A stretch of 64,000 bases of DNA, from positions 124,001-188,000 of the forward strand of contig NZ_JNXI01000006.1 in assembly GCF_000717055.1 (NCBI RefSeq), given 5' to 3'. Both the position numbers and the translations under genes were made by a program. Shown here one piece after another: positions 18,401-26,790 of this stretch. Origin of the DNA: Streptomyces iakyrus (GTDB taxonomy: Bacteria; Actinomycetota; Actinomycetes; Streptomycetales; Streptomycetaceae). Each line of letters starts with the position of its first letter. Position 1 is the stretch's first letter. The notes beneath the pieces were generated by a model. That model worked only from the letters and a program-made list of their open reading frames with translations. It was not told the DNA's origin and did no database searches.

Positions 18401-18867
18401 CACAAACCAGCGTTTCAAACCGCCTTGAGGGCCAACTCGCGATGCGACGCCTGGAAGTCATCGACCGGGCCATCGACAAGGGGGTGATCAAGACTCCCGA
18501 CGGCAAGCGCCTCGACGTCCTGCTGATCGCCCCCTACGGCCGCCAGGTCGAAGAACTCACCAAACGCCTAGCCTCCCTGCGACTCAAGCACATCGCTCCA
18601 GAAGTGCTCTCCGTCGACGCGGTACAGGGTCGAGAATGCGATCTCGTCGTGTTCTCCGTGACCCGAAGCAATATCAGCGGTCGCTTCGGATTCCTTGGCC
18701 AGCCCTACTGGCGCCGCATCAACGTCGCTCTCTCCCGCGCCCGCTACGGCTTGATCATCGTTGGCGACGCTGGCTTTTGCCGCAGCAAGCCCGGCGCCCT
18801 GCGCGACGTCCTCGACTACATGAGCGGCCACCCGGAAGACTGCGAGATCCGCAATGCCTACCTCTAG
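15439..18867 (+). CDS. mkoA: Mokosh type I MkoA-like protein kinase-SF1 helicase
   Basis: A 1142-residue fusion of a Ser/Thr kinase and a COG1112 (Upf1-like) helicase. Kinase: VAVKLLKQ near 37, HRDLKPGNVLL near 134, LADFGIAK near 153. Helicase: Walker A EGPPGTGKTT near 592, Walker B FDEASKAT near 855, VGDTNQLPP, LREQYRM, VDAVQGRECD near 1059 and NVALSRARYGLI near 1095. All motifs appear intact. The GTG start has AAGGAG six bases upstream; the open frame extends further back, but through the repeat module. It overlaps the next gene, a PLD-type protein, by 14 bases. Kinase-helicase plus PLD is the published composition of Mokosh type I, which is thought to respond to phage nucleic acid. Confidence 0.82.
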   Translation: MGTTINGRFLLLPQEARPGGLSEVRKAVDIKSAGGDHVAVKLLKQREDDAITRIFLERETSALKALNHPHIVRMLDSGWAKGLERYFIALEWIDRSLKDEMADGRPLDWPAYFTRIGGPLASALAYAHEKEIEHRDLKPGNVLLTGDGTVKLADFGIAKILSKAAAVTDETVADFRSALYSPPEQSEAVPYVRDVYAYAVLAIQVLSRSQARDYHDLATVLDGLELDTEIRNVLRTCIDLDPKKRPANAIVLEHRLLEAERVCENRDARQRNALWLKMTRRAAESLSTTPAGEEMDWDAVKNTVLADISGTVHVDYGYNAQSDEVDTGTVRVFGQSLFLRLVNDEDQSDRCVIVSAEERAEEWMAKRRASALKLGPILTWTFNDPGEDPAYDGLNLLLDSLNEELDARETQAKEGKRQQLGDLFDGWRRVLEAREEAAANGRQPIQYERLEGGGRIRVFHLAAPDTTAEIGEEWSVAEYPYSRPIDRGEITNRTDDTVVLRMTRPQAVLPARGVLLPFLGPSQNAINRQRDALTAVAAGQTANLDLRQIIDNPGVLEVGPPTEVTTWVRADLDQSKRDVVAHALGTQDLLLVEGPPGTGKTTVIAEIVEQTLSRHPTARILIVSQTHIAIDNALKRLEDAGITELVRLGRVDDPRVAESAQPLLLDRQVKKWTQGVRTRAERHLESVAANSGQQPSHLKAALVLEELAAVAADLAHVTARLDELANQPVPERTTSARELGEEVVTTRARREQLLEQRAELFAEVQTMLDGELTLREEMSAADARDVVEALLGPAGTGRELMHLLRLQGEWLQRIGTDQNLIAGFLRTRRVIGGTALGFLGHPAARDLEFDLCIFDEASKATATEALVPMARAKRWVLVGDTNQLPPIDEDLLRDEKIMADHQLIPELVKTTLFQYFANSTKAPVKHLLREQYRMTPAIGNMISSCFYGNKLISPNDHVLPGYSTVNKPVLWLDTSALPNRREDEQSAAQTSVSNRLEGQLAMRRLEVIDRAIDKGVIKTPDGKRLDVLLIAPYGRQVEELTKRLASLRLKHIAPEVLSVDAVQGRECDLVVFSVTRSNISGRFGFLGQPYWRRINVALSRARYGLIIVGDAGFCRSKPGALRDVLDYMSGHPEDCEIRNAYL

Positions 18868-20263
18868 CCCCACCTTCGGCGACGACAGCCTCCTGGCCCT
18901 CCGCTTCCACAACACCCGTCCCGGACTCGAACTCATCCAGATCGCCGACGCCGCACTGCCTGTCGCCCGGATCACCGCCGAGGTCCTCGCCCAGGACAGC
19001 AAGGACCTCCCGCTTATGGAGGAATTCGTACTGCGGCTGGTCGACCACAACGTGAGCAACACGCGTGGTATCGCCGGCCTACTCGGCCTGCCCGAAAACA
19101 TGGTCGACCGGACCGTCGCCGTGCTGTTCGGCTCAGACGACCTCAAATGGGCCCGCCCCACCCCCGCAGACGCAGGCCGGGCTCCCGGCCTGCGGCTCAC
19201 AGACAAGGGCCACCTCACTGCCCAGAAGGCCGCCGCCGTAGCGCCCGTGCGGGTCAACCAGCCGCTCGTCTACGACCAAATGCTGTGGAAGGTAGCCCCC
19301 TACGACCGCCGCACCACCATCCCGCGCGGGCAGGCCGAGGAAAACGGCATGATCATGCTGCCCGCCGCAAGGTCCGGGCCCGTCAACGACGGAGACATCA
19401 CCGCAGCGGAAATCACCGCTCTGCTCCGCGAGAACGGCAACAACAAACGCGAAGTCCTCCAGGTCAAAGGCATCTCCCAGGCCCCGGCCCGCCGTGTCCT
19501 GCCGGTCAAGCTCCTGGTGTATGCCGACGCAGACCGTACCGACGTCGAAGTCGGCATCGTTGTCGACGGCGAACTCAGTCAGGCCCACGAACTCGCTCTC
19601 ATCGGCCACGGTGGTGCCAAGGCCCTCGGCATCTCTGTCGCGCCGCCCCCCGAACGCCCTCTTCTCGACCCCGACCTCGAAAAGGCCCGCGTACCGCTGC
19701 AAGAGGTCACCCAGCACCGTGCAGAACAGGCCGCATTCCAGCTCGGCGCTCACGCCCCCATGCCCGGTCCGCCGGCAGTTCAGCAGCCACAGGCAGACGA
19801 GATCCGAGCCATCGGAGTCTTCGAGCATCCGGACGTCCTCGACGACGCACTCACCAACGCCCGCCGCCGACTCTTGATCATCTCCCCGTGGATCAAGAAC
19901 GCGATCATCACCACCGACTTCCTTAGCAAACTCGAACGCCGGGTCAAACAAGGCGTCAAAGTGGACATTGCCTACGGCTACGAGGAAAACGACACCAAGA
20001 CCGACCCTGCCTCCGTCCGGAAACTCACCAACCTCGCTGACCGCTACCGCGACAAACTCAGCTTCACGCGTCTGAAGAGCACCCATGCCAAGGTCCTCGT
20101 CTACGACGACGTTTGGGTGACCACGTCCTTCAACTGGCTCTCTTTCAAAGGTGATCCCGAACGCACCTACCGCATGGAGGAAGGAAGCCTCGTCCGCAAC
20201 CGCCAGATCGCCGACACCCAGTACGCCCGCTACCTTGAGCTGATCGCCGACCAGCGCCGATAA
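18854..20263 (+). CDS. mkoB: Mokosh type I MkoB-like PLD-domain protein
   Basis: A 469-residue protein with a C-terminal phospholipase D-like domain: LLIISPWIKNAIITTDFLSK near 340 and then STHAKVLVYDDVWVTTSFNW near 408, where H-x-K is the single visible catalytic half. PLD nucleases of this type dimerise to complete the site. Residues 1-300 are unassigned and may contact the helicase. Its start lies inside the end of mkoA, which implies translational coupling and balanced production. In the Mokosh literature this subunit is the presumed nuclease. The role is inferred from gene order and domains. Confidence 0.8.
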   Translation: MPTSSPTFGDDSLLALRFHNTRPGLELIQIADAALPVARITAEVLAQDSKDLPLMEEFVLRLVDHNVSNTRGIAGLLGLPENMVDRTVAVLFGSDDLKWARPTPADAGRAPGLRLTDKGHLTAQKAAAVAPVRVNQPLVYDQMLWKVAPYDRRTTIPRGQAEENGMIMLPAARSGPVNDGDITAAEITALLRENGNNKREVLQVKGISQAPARRVLPVKLLVYADADRTDVEVGIVVDGELSQAHELALIGHGGAKALGISVAPPPERPLLDPDLEKARVPLQEVTQHRAEQAAFQLGAHAPMPGPPAVQQPQADEIRAIGVFEHPDVLDDALTNARRRLLIISPWIKNAIITTDFLSKLERRVKQGVKVDIAYGYEENDTKTDPASVRKLTNLADRYRDKLSFTRLKSTHAKVLVYDDVWVTTSFNWLSFKGDPERTYRMEEGSLVRNRQIADTQYARYLELIADQRR

Positions 20264-20325
20264 CTGTCAGCGGTGGTGCCTCCCGCATGCCGCTGCACCT
20301 TTGCACCGGGTCTTGTGAGCGTCGG

Positions 20326-20865
20326 TCAGCCGCTGGCTCGGATCATTACAGTGAGGACCGGTGAGGCCGGTGACGGCTGGCTCTGTCCGATGTCCTGGTA
20401 CCCCCACAACTTGTAGAGCGCGTGGACCTTTCCGTCGCCAGCGGCCGGGTTGACCATGAGCGTGACGTACGGCTCGTCGCGTGTGGCGAGGAGGGCGTCA
20501 TGGATACGCCGGGCAGTACCGGTCTTCCGCCAGGTCGGTCGGACGCCGATCTCCTTCAGGGCCACGGCCGGACGCTCGGTGTACATCTCCGCCGGCGTCG
20601 GGCTGGTGCGCTGCCAGTAGCGGTCGCCGTGCTCGATGGTGTTGCCGTAGGCGTAGCCGACCGGGTGCCCGTCCGCGTACGCGAGGACGGCCGTGAACCC
20701 CGGCTCGGTGCCGTGCCGGTCCAGGCGTTCGCCGAACGCGGTGACCGCGTAATTCGGCAGGTGGAGGAGCGGGGCGCGCACGTCGGCGTACACGTCGAGG
20801 AGGTCGCCGCGGGCTGTGTCGAGGGTGGTGAAGGTGCGCAGTTCGATGGCGGGCGCCGTGGTCAT
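20326..20865 (-). CDS. GNAT-family acetyltransferase
   Basis: A 179-residue protein with GNAT features: AVLAYADGHPVGYAYGN (strands 2-4), then ALKEIGVRPTWRKTGTARRI, which matches the R/Q-x-x-G-x-G/A pyrophosphate loop of acetyl-CoA binding, and a C-terminal VTLMVNPAAGDGKVHALYKL. The substrate is unknown. Its ATG overlaps the stop of the upstream regulator (ATGA), so the two are co-translated. Lying divergent from the FxLD lanthipeptide genes, it may tailor or detoxify the product, or be unrelated. Confidence 0.8.
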   Translation of the reverse strand: MTTAPAIELRTFTTLDTARGDLLDVYADVRAPLLHLPNYAVTAFGERLDRHGTEPGFTAVLAYADGHPVGYAYGNTIEHGDRYWQRTSPTPAEMYTERPAVALKEIGVRPTWRKTGTARRIHDALLATRDEPYVTLMVNPAAGDGKVHALYKLWGYQDIGQSQPSPASPVLTVMIRASG

Positions 20866-22145
20866 GCGGCCATCCTCCAGGTGGCGGTGTGCTCGGTCCA
20901 GGTCTGCACGGTGGAGCTGGCCGGCGCGGTGGCGCGCAGTGCGGCCCCGAACTCCTGCAGCATGCGCGTGACCCGGGCGTGCTGGGTGGCAGCCTCGGCG
21001 GGGACCTTCATCGCGGTGGCCGTGGCGGCTTCGGGGGCGCCCTGGGCGAGCTGGGCGTGGGCGAGCCGGGTGGTGGTGATGGCCCGGGAGCGGATCATGT
21101 GGGGCCGGAGGGCGGACAGGCAGCGGTGGGCGTGGTACTCGGCGGTCGAGTAGTCGCCGAGCGCCAAGTGCGCGGAGAGGGCCAGGGAGTCCAGTTCGGC
21201 CTGGTCGTAGAAGGCGAGCATCCACACCGGGCGGTAGTCGGTGGGGTCGGCGCGCAGCATGGCGTCCTGGGCCTGTTCGAAGGCACGGCGGGTGCCCGTG
21301 CGGTCCTGGGCTGCGCCGTGGATGGCTCCTTGGCGGGCCAGGCCGAGGGAGGCGAACAGGGGGTCACGGCGGGTGAGGTGCAGGTTGCGGGCGACGTCGT
21401 TGGCGGCGAACGCGTCGGCAGGGCGGCCCATGTGGCGGTACATGGTGCCCGCGTGGCTCCAGATGCGGAACTTGATCGCCTGATCGCCGGACATCTCGGC
21501 GAGGGCCTGGGCCTCGCGCATGTGTGCCTTGGCGACGTCGTAGCGCCGGCCGTCGATGGCGGCCCACATCGCCGAGGAGCGGAAGGCAGCCGCTGAGGCG
21601 TAGAGGTTGCTTCGTACGCGCTGGGTGGCGCTGCCTGCGTTCTGGAGGTTGAGCGCCTCGTCGGCGAGGGCTGCGGCCCGCTGTTCGATGCCGAGCTGTC
21701 CGCCGTGGCGGTGGTCGCTGGCGATGATCTCGGCGAAGCGCTTGTTGAGGCGGTTGACGTCGCTCATGCCGATCCGGCGCGGCGATGCTGTACCGGGTGC
21801 GGCTGCTGCTGCGGCTACCGCCGCGATGCTGCCGACGAGGGTGCGGCGCTTCATGTCGGGGTCCTCCTGCTGTGGTGGGGCCGGGGTGGACGAAGGCCGG
21901 CTCCGTGGCACGAACCCTAAAGCGACGGCAGGTAATCCGGTGACGTCCTCAAGTGCTTTGCGGGCAACTGACTTTGGCCACGTGACCCGGCCCGATTTCC
22001 ATGCCCGGACCGATGAGCCGTCGAGTCCTCCAGGGCGCCCGACCAACCGTTCAATGGCCCTGTTCACGGCCTCGGCGAGGTTGTTGGAGCTGTAGCCGTG
22101 TTCGGTCATCCACGCCTCAAGAACGGTGTTGCGGGTGGTGTCCAT
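20862..22145 (-). CDS. Helix-turn-helix regulator with TPR-like C-terminus
   Basis: A 427-residue protein of the large actinobacterial class with an N-terminal DNA-binding domain (about residues 8-75, LAEAVNRAIERL and SSVRAWKSGRV) and a long all-helical, TPR-like region from ~150 on (ALADEALNLQNAG, RRAFEQAQDAMLRADPTDYR). A Lys-Arg-Arg then Ala-rich stretch near residue 100 (MKRRTLVGSIAAVAAAAAA) looks like a twin-Arg-type or membrane segment and often occurs in this class. Divergent from the lanthipeptide operon, with 240 bases between, so it is the likely cluster regulator. It is co-translated with the acetyltransferase. Confidence 0.75.
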   Translation of the reverse strand: MDTTRNTVLEAWMTEHGYSSNNLAEAVNRAIERLVGRPGGLDGSSVRAWKSGRVTWPKSVARKALEDVTGLPAVALGFVPRSRPSSTPAPPQQEDPDMKRRTLVGSIAAVAAAAAAPGTASPRRIGMSDVNRLNKRFAEIIASDHRHGGQLGIEQRAAALADEALNLQNAGSATQRVRSNLYASAAAFRSSAMWAAIDGRRYDVAKAHMREAQALAEMSGDQAIKFRIWSHAGTMYRHMGRPADAFAANDVARNLHLTRRDPLFASLGLARQGAIHGAAQDRTGTRRAFEQAQDAMLRADPTDYRPVWMLAFYDQAELDSLALSAHLALGDYSTAEYHAHRCLSALRPHMIRSRAITTTRLAHAQLAQGAPEAATATAMKVPAEAATQHARVTRMLQEFGAALRATAPASSTVQTWTEHTATWRMAA

Positions 22146-22197
22146 GCGGGCACGGTAGTCCGCGCGATCCCCACCCGCCAGGTAAAGGAGAGGTCAA

Positions 22198-22240
22198 AAC
22201 GTCCTAGGTGGGTCCGTCGGCTGCATGCCTGAACGTCCTA
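22198..22240. promoter_or_regulatory. Direct repeat in the regulator/lanthipeptide intergenic region
   Basis: AACGTCCTA occurs twice, 34 bases apart (about three helical turns), between the divergent regulator and the lanthipeptide operon. Spacing on one face of the DNA suggests a protein-binding site. No clear -10/-35 pair was picked out. Confidence 0.35.
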
Positions 22241-22387
22241 ACCAACCTGCTGGGAAAGGGAGTTGTCTGGGTACTGGTCGCCCGCCGCGGCCCCACCGTG
22301 CGGGCGGCTGTTGACGGCCCGGCCCGCCTCCGAGGTTCCCCCGCGGGGGCGGGCCGGGCGCCGAGACGACACGAAGGCTCCACCCCA

Positions 22388-22834
22388 ATGACGAGTCTGA
22401 GAACACCAGTTGAGGCCCTCTCCGTCGGCCATCCCACGTACAGCCAGACCTTCCCGTGTGAGCCATCCACGGCCGAGCTCGGCCGCGAACTCGTCCGAGA
22501 CGTCCTTGGTGTGTGGCACCTCGACGGTCTCGCCGACCGTGCCGCGCTGATCGTCACGGAGCTGATCGCGAACGCCTCCAGGCACACGCCGTGTCCCGAG
22601 ATCCGCCTCACGGTCGGGCGGCCGAGCGCGACACGAGTGCGTGTCGGGGTCGTGGACCGGGAACCGTCGCGTCTTCCCATACTCAGCCAGGCGGCTGACG
22701 ACGACGAGTCGGGGCGCGGGCTGCTCCTCGTCGATGCTGTCGCCGACCGGTGGGGCTACGACCTGCGCGGCTCGGGCAGATGCCCTTGGGGCAAAGAGGT
22801 CTGGGCGGAACTCCGTACCGAGGGCGGCAAGTGA
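22388..22834 (+). CDS. HATPase-type anti-sigma-factor-like ATP-binding protein
   Basis: A 148-residue single-domain protein of the RsbW-like GHKL family. The N-box is ALIVTELIANASRHT, and the G-boxes are VGVVDREPS and DESGRGLLLVDAVADRWG. It probably binds a partner regulator in an ATP-dependent way and may set expression of the following genes. The ATG lies inside a longer open frame; it gives the usual family length. Its stop overlaps the GTG of the next small gene. Such a protein commonly leads FxLD lanthipeptide clusters in Streptomyces, from general knowledge. Confidence 0.78.
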   Translation: MTSLRTPVEALSVGHPTYSQTFPCEPSTAELGRELVRDVLGVWHLDGLADRAALIVTELIANASRHTPCPEIRLTVGRPSATRVRVGVVDREPSRLPILSQAADDDESGRGLLLVDAVADRWGYDLRGSGRCPWGKEVWAELRTEGGK

Positions 22835-23043
22835 GCGTCCAGGCCACGGCACCCTCGCCCCTTCCGGACCTCACCCGACTCCGGCCCCGCCAGCAGATGG
22901 CCATGGACTGCGCCCTCTGCGCCCGGCCGCTGGGAGCGAGCGGTCGACGGCTGAGCGATCTACGCCACCGGGGCCTGCCGTTCCTGCTCTGGGCCTGCGC
23001 TCCCAACTGCCAGGCCACCAGATCGACTATCCCGACCAGCTGA
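22831..23043 (+). CDS. 70-residue zinc-ribbon-like protein
   Basis: The GTG overlaps the preceding stop by four bases. The product has paired cysteines (DCALCARPLG and ACAPNC) separated by about 30 residues rich in Arg and Leu, as in a small treble-clef or zinc ribbon. No catalytic signature is visible. The tight packing between the ATP-binding protein and the precursor peptide suggests a place in the lanthipeptide operon. Confidence 0.6.
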   Translation: MSVQATAPSPLPDLTRLRPRQQMAMDCALCARPLGASGRRLSDLRHRGLPFLLWACAPNCQATRSTIPTS

Positions 23044-23061
23044 GAAAGGGGAAGTTCTTCC

Positions 23062-23250
23062 ATGGAGTGGCCGTGGATCACCGGTGATTGCTGGCTCGGC
23101 TGCGGGCGTACCGGCGTCCTGGTGATCTGGCTCGGTCCGGTGCAGTGGGACGGGCAGCACGCTCCCTTCTACGCGTGCGAGTCCTGTCTCGATCGTCTCA
23201 AGGCCCAGGCGCTCGCCTACTTCATGGAGCGGCGACCGGCATCTGCTTGA
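23062..23250 (+). CDS. 62-residue Cys/Trp-rich small protein
   Basis: An ATG preceded by GAAAGGGGAAG gives a protein with DCWLGCGRTGVLVIW and YACESCLDRLKAQALAYFME. The two Cys pairs again suggest a metal-binding knuckle. It follows the zinc-ribbon-like gene by 18 bases and precedes the lanthipeptide precursor by about 190 bases. The function is unknown, and it is probably co-transcribed with its neighbours. Confidence 0.55.
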   Translation: MEWPWITGDCWLGCGRTGVLVIWLGPVQWDGQHAPFYACESCLDRLKAQALAYFMERRPASA

Positions 23251-23438
23251 TCAGAATCCCGGCACATGACTTCCCGGCGTGAGGCAGGCACCCCGCGAGG
23301 ACTTCTACGCGGAGTACGTCCCCTCCTGCCGGGCAGCCAGGGGCCGTCCGGTGAGCAGCCCTCTGGCAACGCTCCCGCGGCGGCACCTGGTGGGCGCTCC
23401 AGCCCAGTAACACCACAACGATTACGAGGAGTTGAAGC

Positions 23439-23618
23439 ATGACTCGCAGCACCGTAGTTCCCAGCCGCACCGAAGTACGCCCGCAGATCCCTGGGGCATC
23501 GGACGGCTTCGACCTGGACGTCTCCCTCGTCGAGATCGCCGACCCGGCGGGCCTTGTGAACCTGACCGACGACAACTGCGGGTCCACCTGTGGCGCCTGC
23601 ACCACCAACGTCGCCTGA
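23439..23618 (+). CDS. FxLD-family lanthipeptide precursor
   Basis: A 59-residue peptide with GAGGAG upstream of the ATG. The leader carries GFDLDVSLVEIADP, where F-D-L-D (residues 24-27) is the FxLD box recognised by the LanB enzyme. The core region ends LTDDNCGSTCGACTTNVA: three Cys (47, 51, 54) with Ser49, Thr50, Thr43, Thr55 and Thr56 as possible dehydration sites, which allows up to three thioether rings. Asp44 and Asp45 are candidate targets of the PCMT-like methyltransferase encoded downstream. The cleavage site is not obvious; no GG or GA motif directly precedes the core. Confidence 0.9.
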   Translation: MTRSTVVPSRTEVRPQIPGASDGFDLDVSLVEIADPAGLVNLTDDNCGSTCGACTTNVA

Positions 23619-23706
23619 CCCGGTCCCGAGGTCACCCCGGTCTGGTGCCGCCGCGTCTCCGCGCGGCGGCACCAGCCGCCGGCCCCCTCACCTACGGAGG
23701 TACTTG

Positions 23707-26700
23707 GTGATTGCTCCGACTGCAGCGTTCCGCACCGGTTCCACCGCTCTGGTGCGCGCCGTGGCCCGGCCCTCGTTGCCGTTCCCTCCGTGCCCTGACC
23801 TCGATGACCGCTCACCCAGCGGTTCGTCTGCCCGTTTAGCGTGGCTACGCACGGTATGGGCGGACAGCGACGTCGCCGAGGCACTCCACCACTCCAGCCC
23901 GGCCCTGGCCACGCAGGTACGGGCCCTGTGTACGGCCGAACGCCCCGCCCTCCGTGACGTGCAGCGCACAGCGCTGTCCGTGGCCCGCTACCTGCTGCGG
24001 GCCCAGCACCGGTCGACGCCCTTCGGCCTGTTCGCCGGCGTGGCCACCGCGGAGTTCGGCCCGCAGGCACGGGCCGACTGGGGCGAGGAACACGTGGCCG
24101 TCGGTCGCGCGGGGGCGGAGTGGCTAGCTGCCGTCGTCGAGCGGTTGGAGTTGTGTCCGGACCTGCTCGAACGGCTACCCGTCGTCGTCAACAACACCGT
24201 GACGTACCGGGGAGACCGGCTCGTCGTGCCGTTTCAGCCCGACGTCCACGACGACCGGACACGTGCGGTCGAGGCGTCTCTGGCCTTGACCGGACCGGTG
24301 CACGCGGTCCTTGCCGCGGCCCGGCTGCCGATCCGGTTCGGAACCCTGGTGGACAAGCTCCAGGCGGAGTTCCCCGAGGCCGGTCCCGAGAAGGCACGTC
24401 AACTGCTGGCGGAGTTGGTCCAGCAGCGGGTGCTGATCACGGGCCTGCACGCTCCGAGCACCGAGACCGATGCCCTCAGGTATCTGGTGGGCCAACTCGA
24501 CGCAGTCGACGCTGGAAGCCTCGCCCCGGTCGCGGAGACCGTACGCGAACTCCACGCGGTCCGGGCGGGCCTGAAGGAATGTGCCACGCATGGCGGCCGG
24601 AACAGCGTCGCGGCGCGGATGCGAGACCTCGTCCCCGGCCTGCGTCGCCACTCCGTCGCGCTCGACCTCCGCCTGGACGCACAGATCGTTCTGCCGCAAG
24701 CGGTCGCCCGAGAGATCGAGCGCGCCGCTCTTATCCTGACCCGCTTGAGCAGCCGCCCGTACGGGACCGCCGCCTGGAACGAGTACCACCAGCGGTTCTA
24801 CGAGCGGTACGGCATCGGCACGATGGTGCCGCTCGCGGAGGTCGTCGCGGACAGCGGCACCGGCTATCCCGACGGCTACCCAGGCGCTCCGGCCAGCCCA
24901 CGCAGGCCCCGCGTCTCCGCTCGGGATGACGTCCTCGTACGGCTGGCCCAGGCCGCCGCACTCGACGGCCGTGACGAAGTGATCCTCACGGACGACCAGA
25001 TCAAGGCCCTGGAAGTGGGCCCCGACGAGCCTCGGCTGCCGCCGCACTTGGAGATCGGGGTGCGGGTACACGCGGCCAGCCTGGAGGAGTTGCAGCGCGG
25101 GCGGTTCCGGCTGGAGGTCATGAGCGTGTCCCGAGGCGCCGGCGTCTCCACGGGCCGGTTCCTCAGCGTGCTGGCCCTCGCGGACCGGGAGGCACTGGTC
25201 GCAGAGCTTGCCGACCTCCCGGCCGCAGACGGGAACACCGTGCCCGCGCAGCTGTCTTTCCCGCCCCTGCTCCCGGAGAGCGCCCACGTCACCCGCTCCC
25301 CACAGGTTCTCCCCACCGTGATCAGTCTTCAGGAGCACCGCGCCCCGCAGGACACCGTCCTGTCCCCGGAGGACTTGGCTGTGGGGTGCGACGGCCGCCG
25401 CATGTACCTCGCTGTCCCCGAGCGAGGCCACCGTGTTGAGACCGTCGGGATGCACGCGCTGAACCTGCGCACCCACACCCCGCCGCTGGTGCGGTTCCTC
25501 ACCGAACTGTCCCGCGCCCAGTGCGCGCAGGTCACCGTCTTCGACTGGGGCGCCGCAGCTGCGATGCCGTTCCTTCCACGTCTGCGGTACGGCCGGACCG
25601 TACTGGCCCCGGCGCGCTGGCGGCTGGAAGCGTCCGAACTGCCCGGCCGTGCCCGCCCTCGGGCCGAGTGGGACACCGCGCTCAGCGACTGGCGTGCCCG
25701 GCGGAGGCTGCCGCACCGCGTCCATCTCGTTGAGGACGACCGACGCCTCTTCCTCGACCTCGACGAGGCCGGCCACCGTGCGCTCCTGCGCAGGCACCTC
25801 GACCATTCGCGCCTGGCCGTGCTCGTCGAGGCCCCGGAACCGGAGGCGTACGGCTGGTGCGGTGGGCGAGCCCACGAGGTCGTGGTACCCCTCAAAGCAA
25901 CCAGGCCGTCGGCATGGCCGCCACTGCCAGCCCCCACCCGGGCTCGTGCCCTGTCGGTGACCCAGATGCAGACACCTGCCGCTTCCCCGGTTCTTCTGGC
26001 CGCCCTGTACGGTGACCCCCGCCGCCAAGACGTCTTACTCTCCCGGTACTTGCCCGGCCTACTCGAACAACTCGGCAACCCGCCATGGTGGTTCATCCGC
26101 TTCCGCGACCCGGACCAACACCTCCGCGTACGCATCGCCCTCCCCGCCCTGGAAGCCTTCGCCGACACGGCCCGAACGGTGAGCGCCTGGGCCGACGAGC
26201 TACGAAGCATCGGCCTGCTGGCCGACCTGCGCTATCCCACCTCCTACCGGGAGATGGGCCGCTGGGGCTCCGGCACCGCATGGGAGGCGGCCGAGGAGGT
26301 GTTCCGGGCGGACTCGCGCGCCGTCCTGGCCCAACTCGCGCAGCCACGGCGTCCGGGCCAGCGCACGCTGGTGGTGGCCCACACGGTCGCCATCGCCTCC
26401 GCTTTCCTGGGCACCACCGAGGCTGGGATGCAGTGGCTGATCGACCATGTCTCGCCGATCGCACCCGTGCCCGTTCCGCGCCCGCAGTTCACCGAGGCCG
26501 TACGGCTCGCCGACCCGAGCGACGACTGGTCGGCCTTGTGCAGGGTCCCGGGCGGAGACGCCATCGTGTCCGGATGGACTGACCGGGATACGGCGCTTGC
26601 CGCGTACCGGCCGCACCTTCCCGGCCCGGACACCCAGGGCATCGCCCTCGACGACGTTCTGACCTCCCTGTTGCACGTCCACTTCGTGCGCCACGTCGCC

Positions 26701-26790
26701 GTGAACTTCCTGGAGGAAGAGGTGTGCCTCTACCTGGCGCGCGCCGCCGCCCTGGCCTGGACGGCTCGCACTCGGGGGAGAACCTCGTGA
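23707..26790 (+). CDS. lanB: Class I lanthipeptide dehydratase (LanB, full length)
   Basis: A 1027-residue enzyme that glutamylates Ser/Thr of the precursor from Glu-tRNA and eliminates glutamate to give dehydroamino acids. Residues 1-~750 form the glutamylation domain (SVARYLLRAQHRSTPFGLFA near 90 is the conserved N-terminal box). From about 765 there is the SpaB_C elimination domain (GDPRRQDVLLSRYLPGLLEQ, WWFIRFRDPDQHLRVRI, REMGRWGSG). The GTG has GGAGGT just upstream, and the earlier open frame overlaps the precursor gene. The stop overlaps the lanC start by four bases. Confidence 0.9.
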   Translation: MIAPTAAFRTGSTALVRAVARPSLPFPPCPDLDDRSPSGSSARLAWLRTVWADSDVAEALHHSSPALATQVRALCTAERPALRDVQRTALSVARYLLRAQHRSTPFGLFAGVATAEFGPQARADWGEEHVAVGRAGAEWLAAVVERLELCPDLLERLPVVVNNTVTYRGDRLVVPFQPDVHDDRTRAVEASLALTGPVHAVLAAARLPIRFGTLVDKLQAEFPEAGPEKARQLLAELVQQRVLITGLHAPSTETDALRYLVGQLDAVDAGSLAPVAETVRELHAVRAGLKECATHGGRNSVAARMRDLVPGLRRHSVALDLRLDAQIVLPQAVAREIERAALILTRLSSRPYGTAAWNEYHQRFYERYGIGTMVPLAEVVADSGTGYPDGYPGAPASPRRPRVSARDDVLVRLAQAAALDGRDEVILTDDQIKALEVGPDEPRLPPHLEIGVRVHAASLEELQRGRFRLEVMSVSRGAGVSTGRFLSVLALADREALVAELADLPAADGNTVPAQLSFPPLLPESAHVTRSPQVLPTVISLQEHRAPQDTVLSPEDLAVGCDGRRMYLAVPERGHRVETVGMHALNLRTHTPPLVRFLTELSRAQCAQVTVFDWGAAAAMPFLPRLRYGRTVLAPARWRLEASELPGRARPRAEWDTALSDWRARRRLPHRVHLVEDDRRLFLDLDEAGHRALLRRHLDHSRLAVLVEAPEPEAYGWCGGRAHEVVVPLKATRPSAWPPLPAPTRARALSVTQMQTPAASPVLLAALYGDPRRQDVLLSRYLPGLLEQLGNPPWWFIRFRDPDQHLRVRIALPALEAFADTARTVSAWADELRSIGLLADLRYPTSYREMGRWGSGTAWEAAEEVFRADSRAVLAQLAQPRRPGQRTLVVAHTVAIASAFLGTTEAGMQWLIDHVSPIAPVPVPRPQFTEAVRLADPSDDWSALCRVPGGDAIVSGWTDRDTALAAYRPHLPGPDTQGIALDDVLTSLLHVHFVRHVAVNFLEEEVCLYLARAAALAWTARTRGRTS

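Noticed and set aside
24175..26028. 617-codon minus-strand frame opposite lanB
   Set aside because: Antisense shadow; the LanB frame is continuous and motif-rich.
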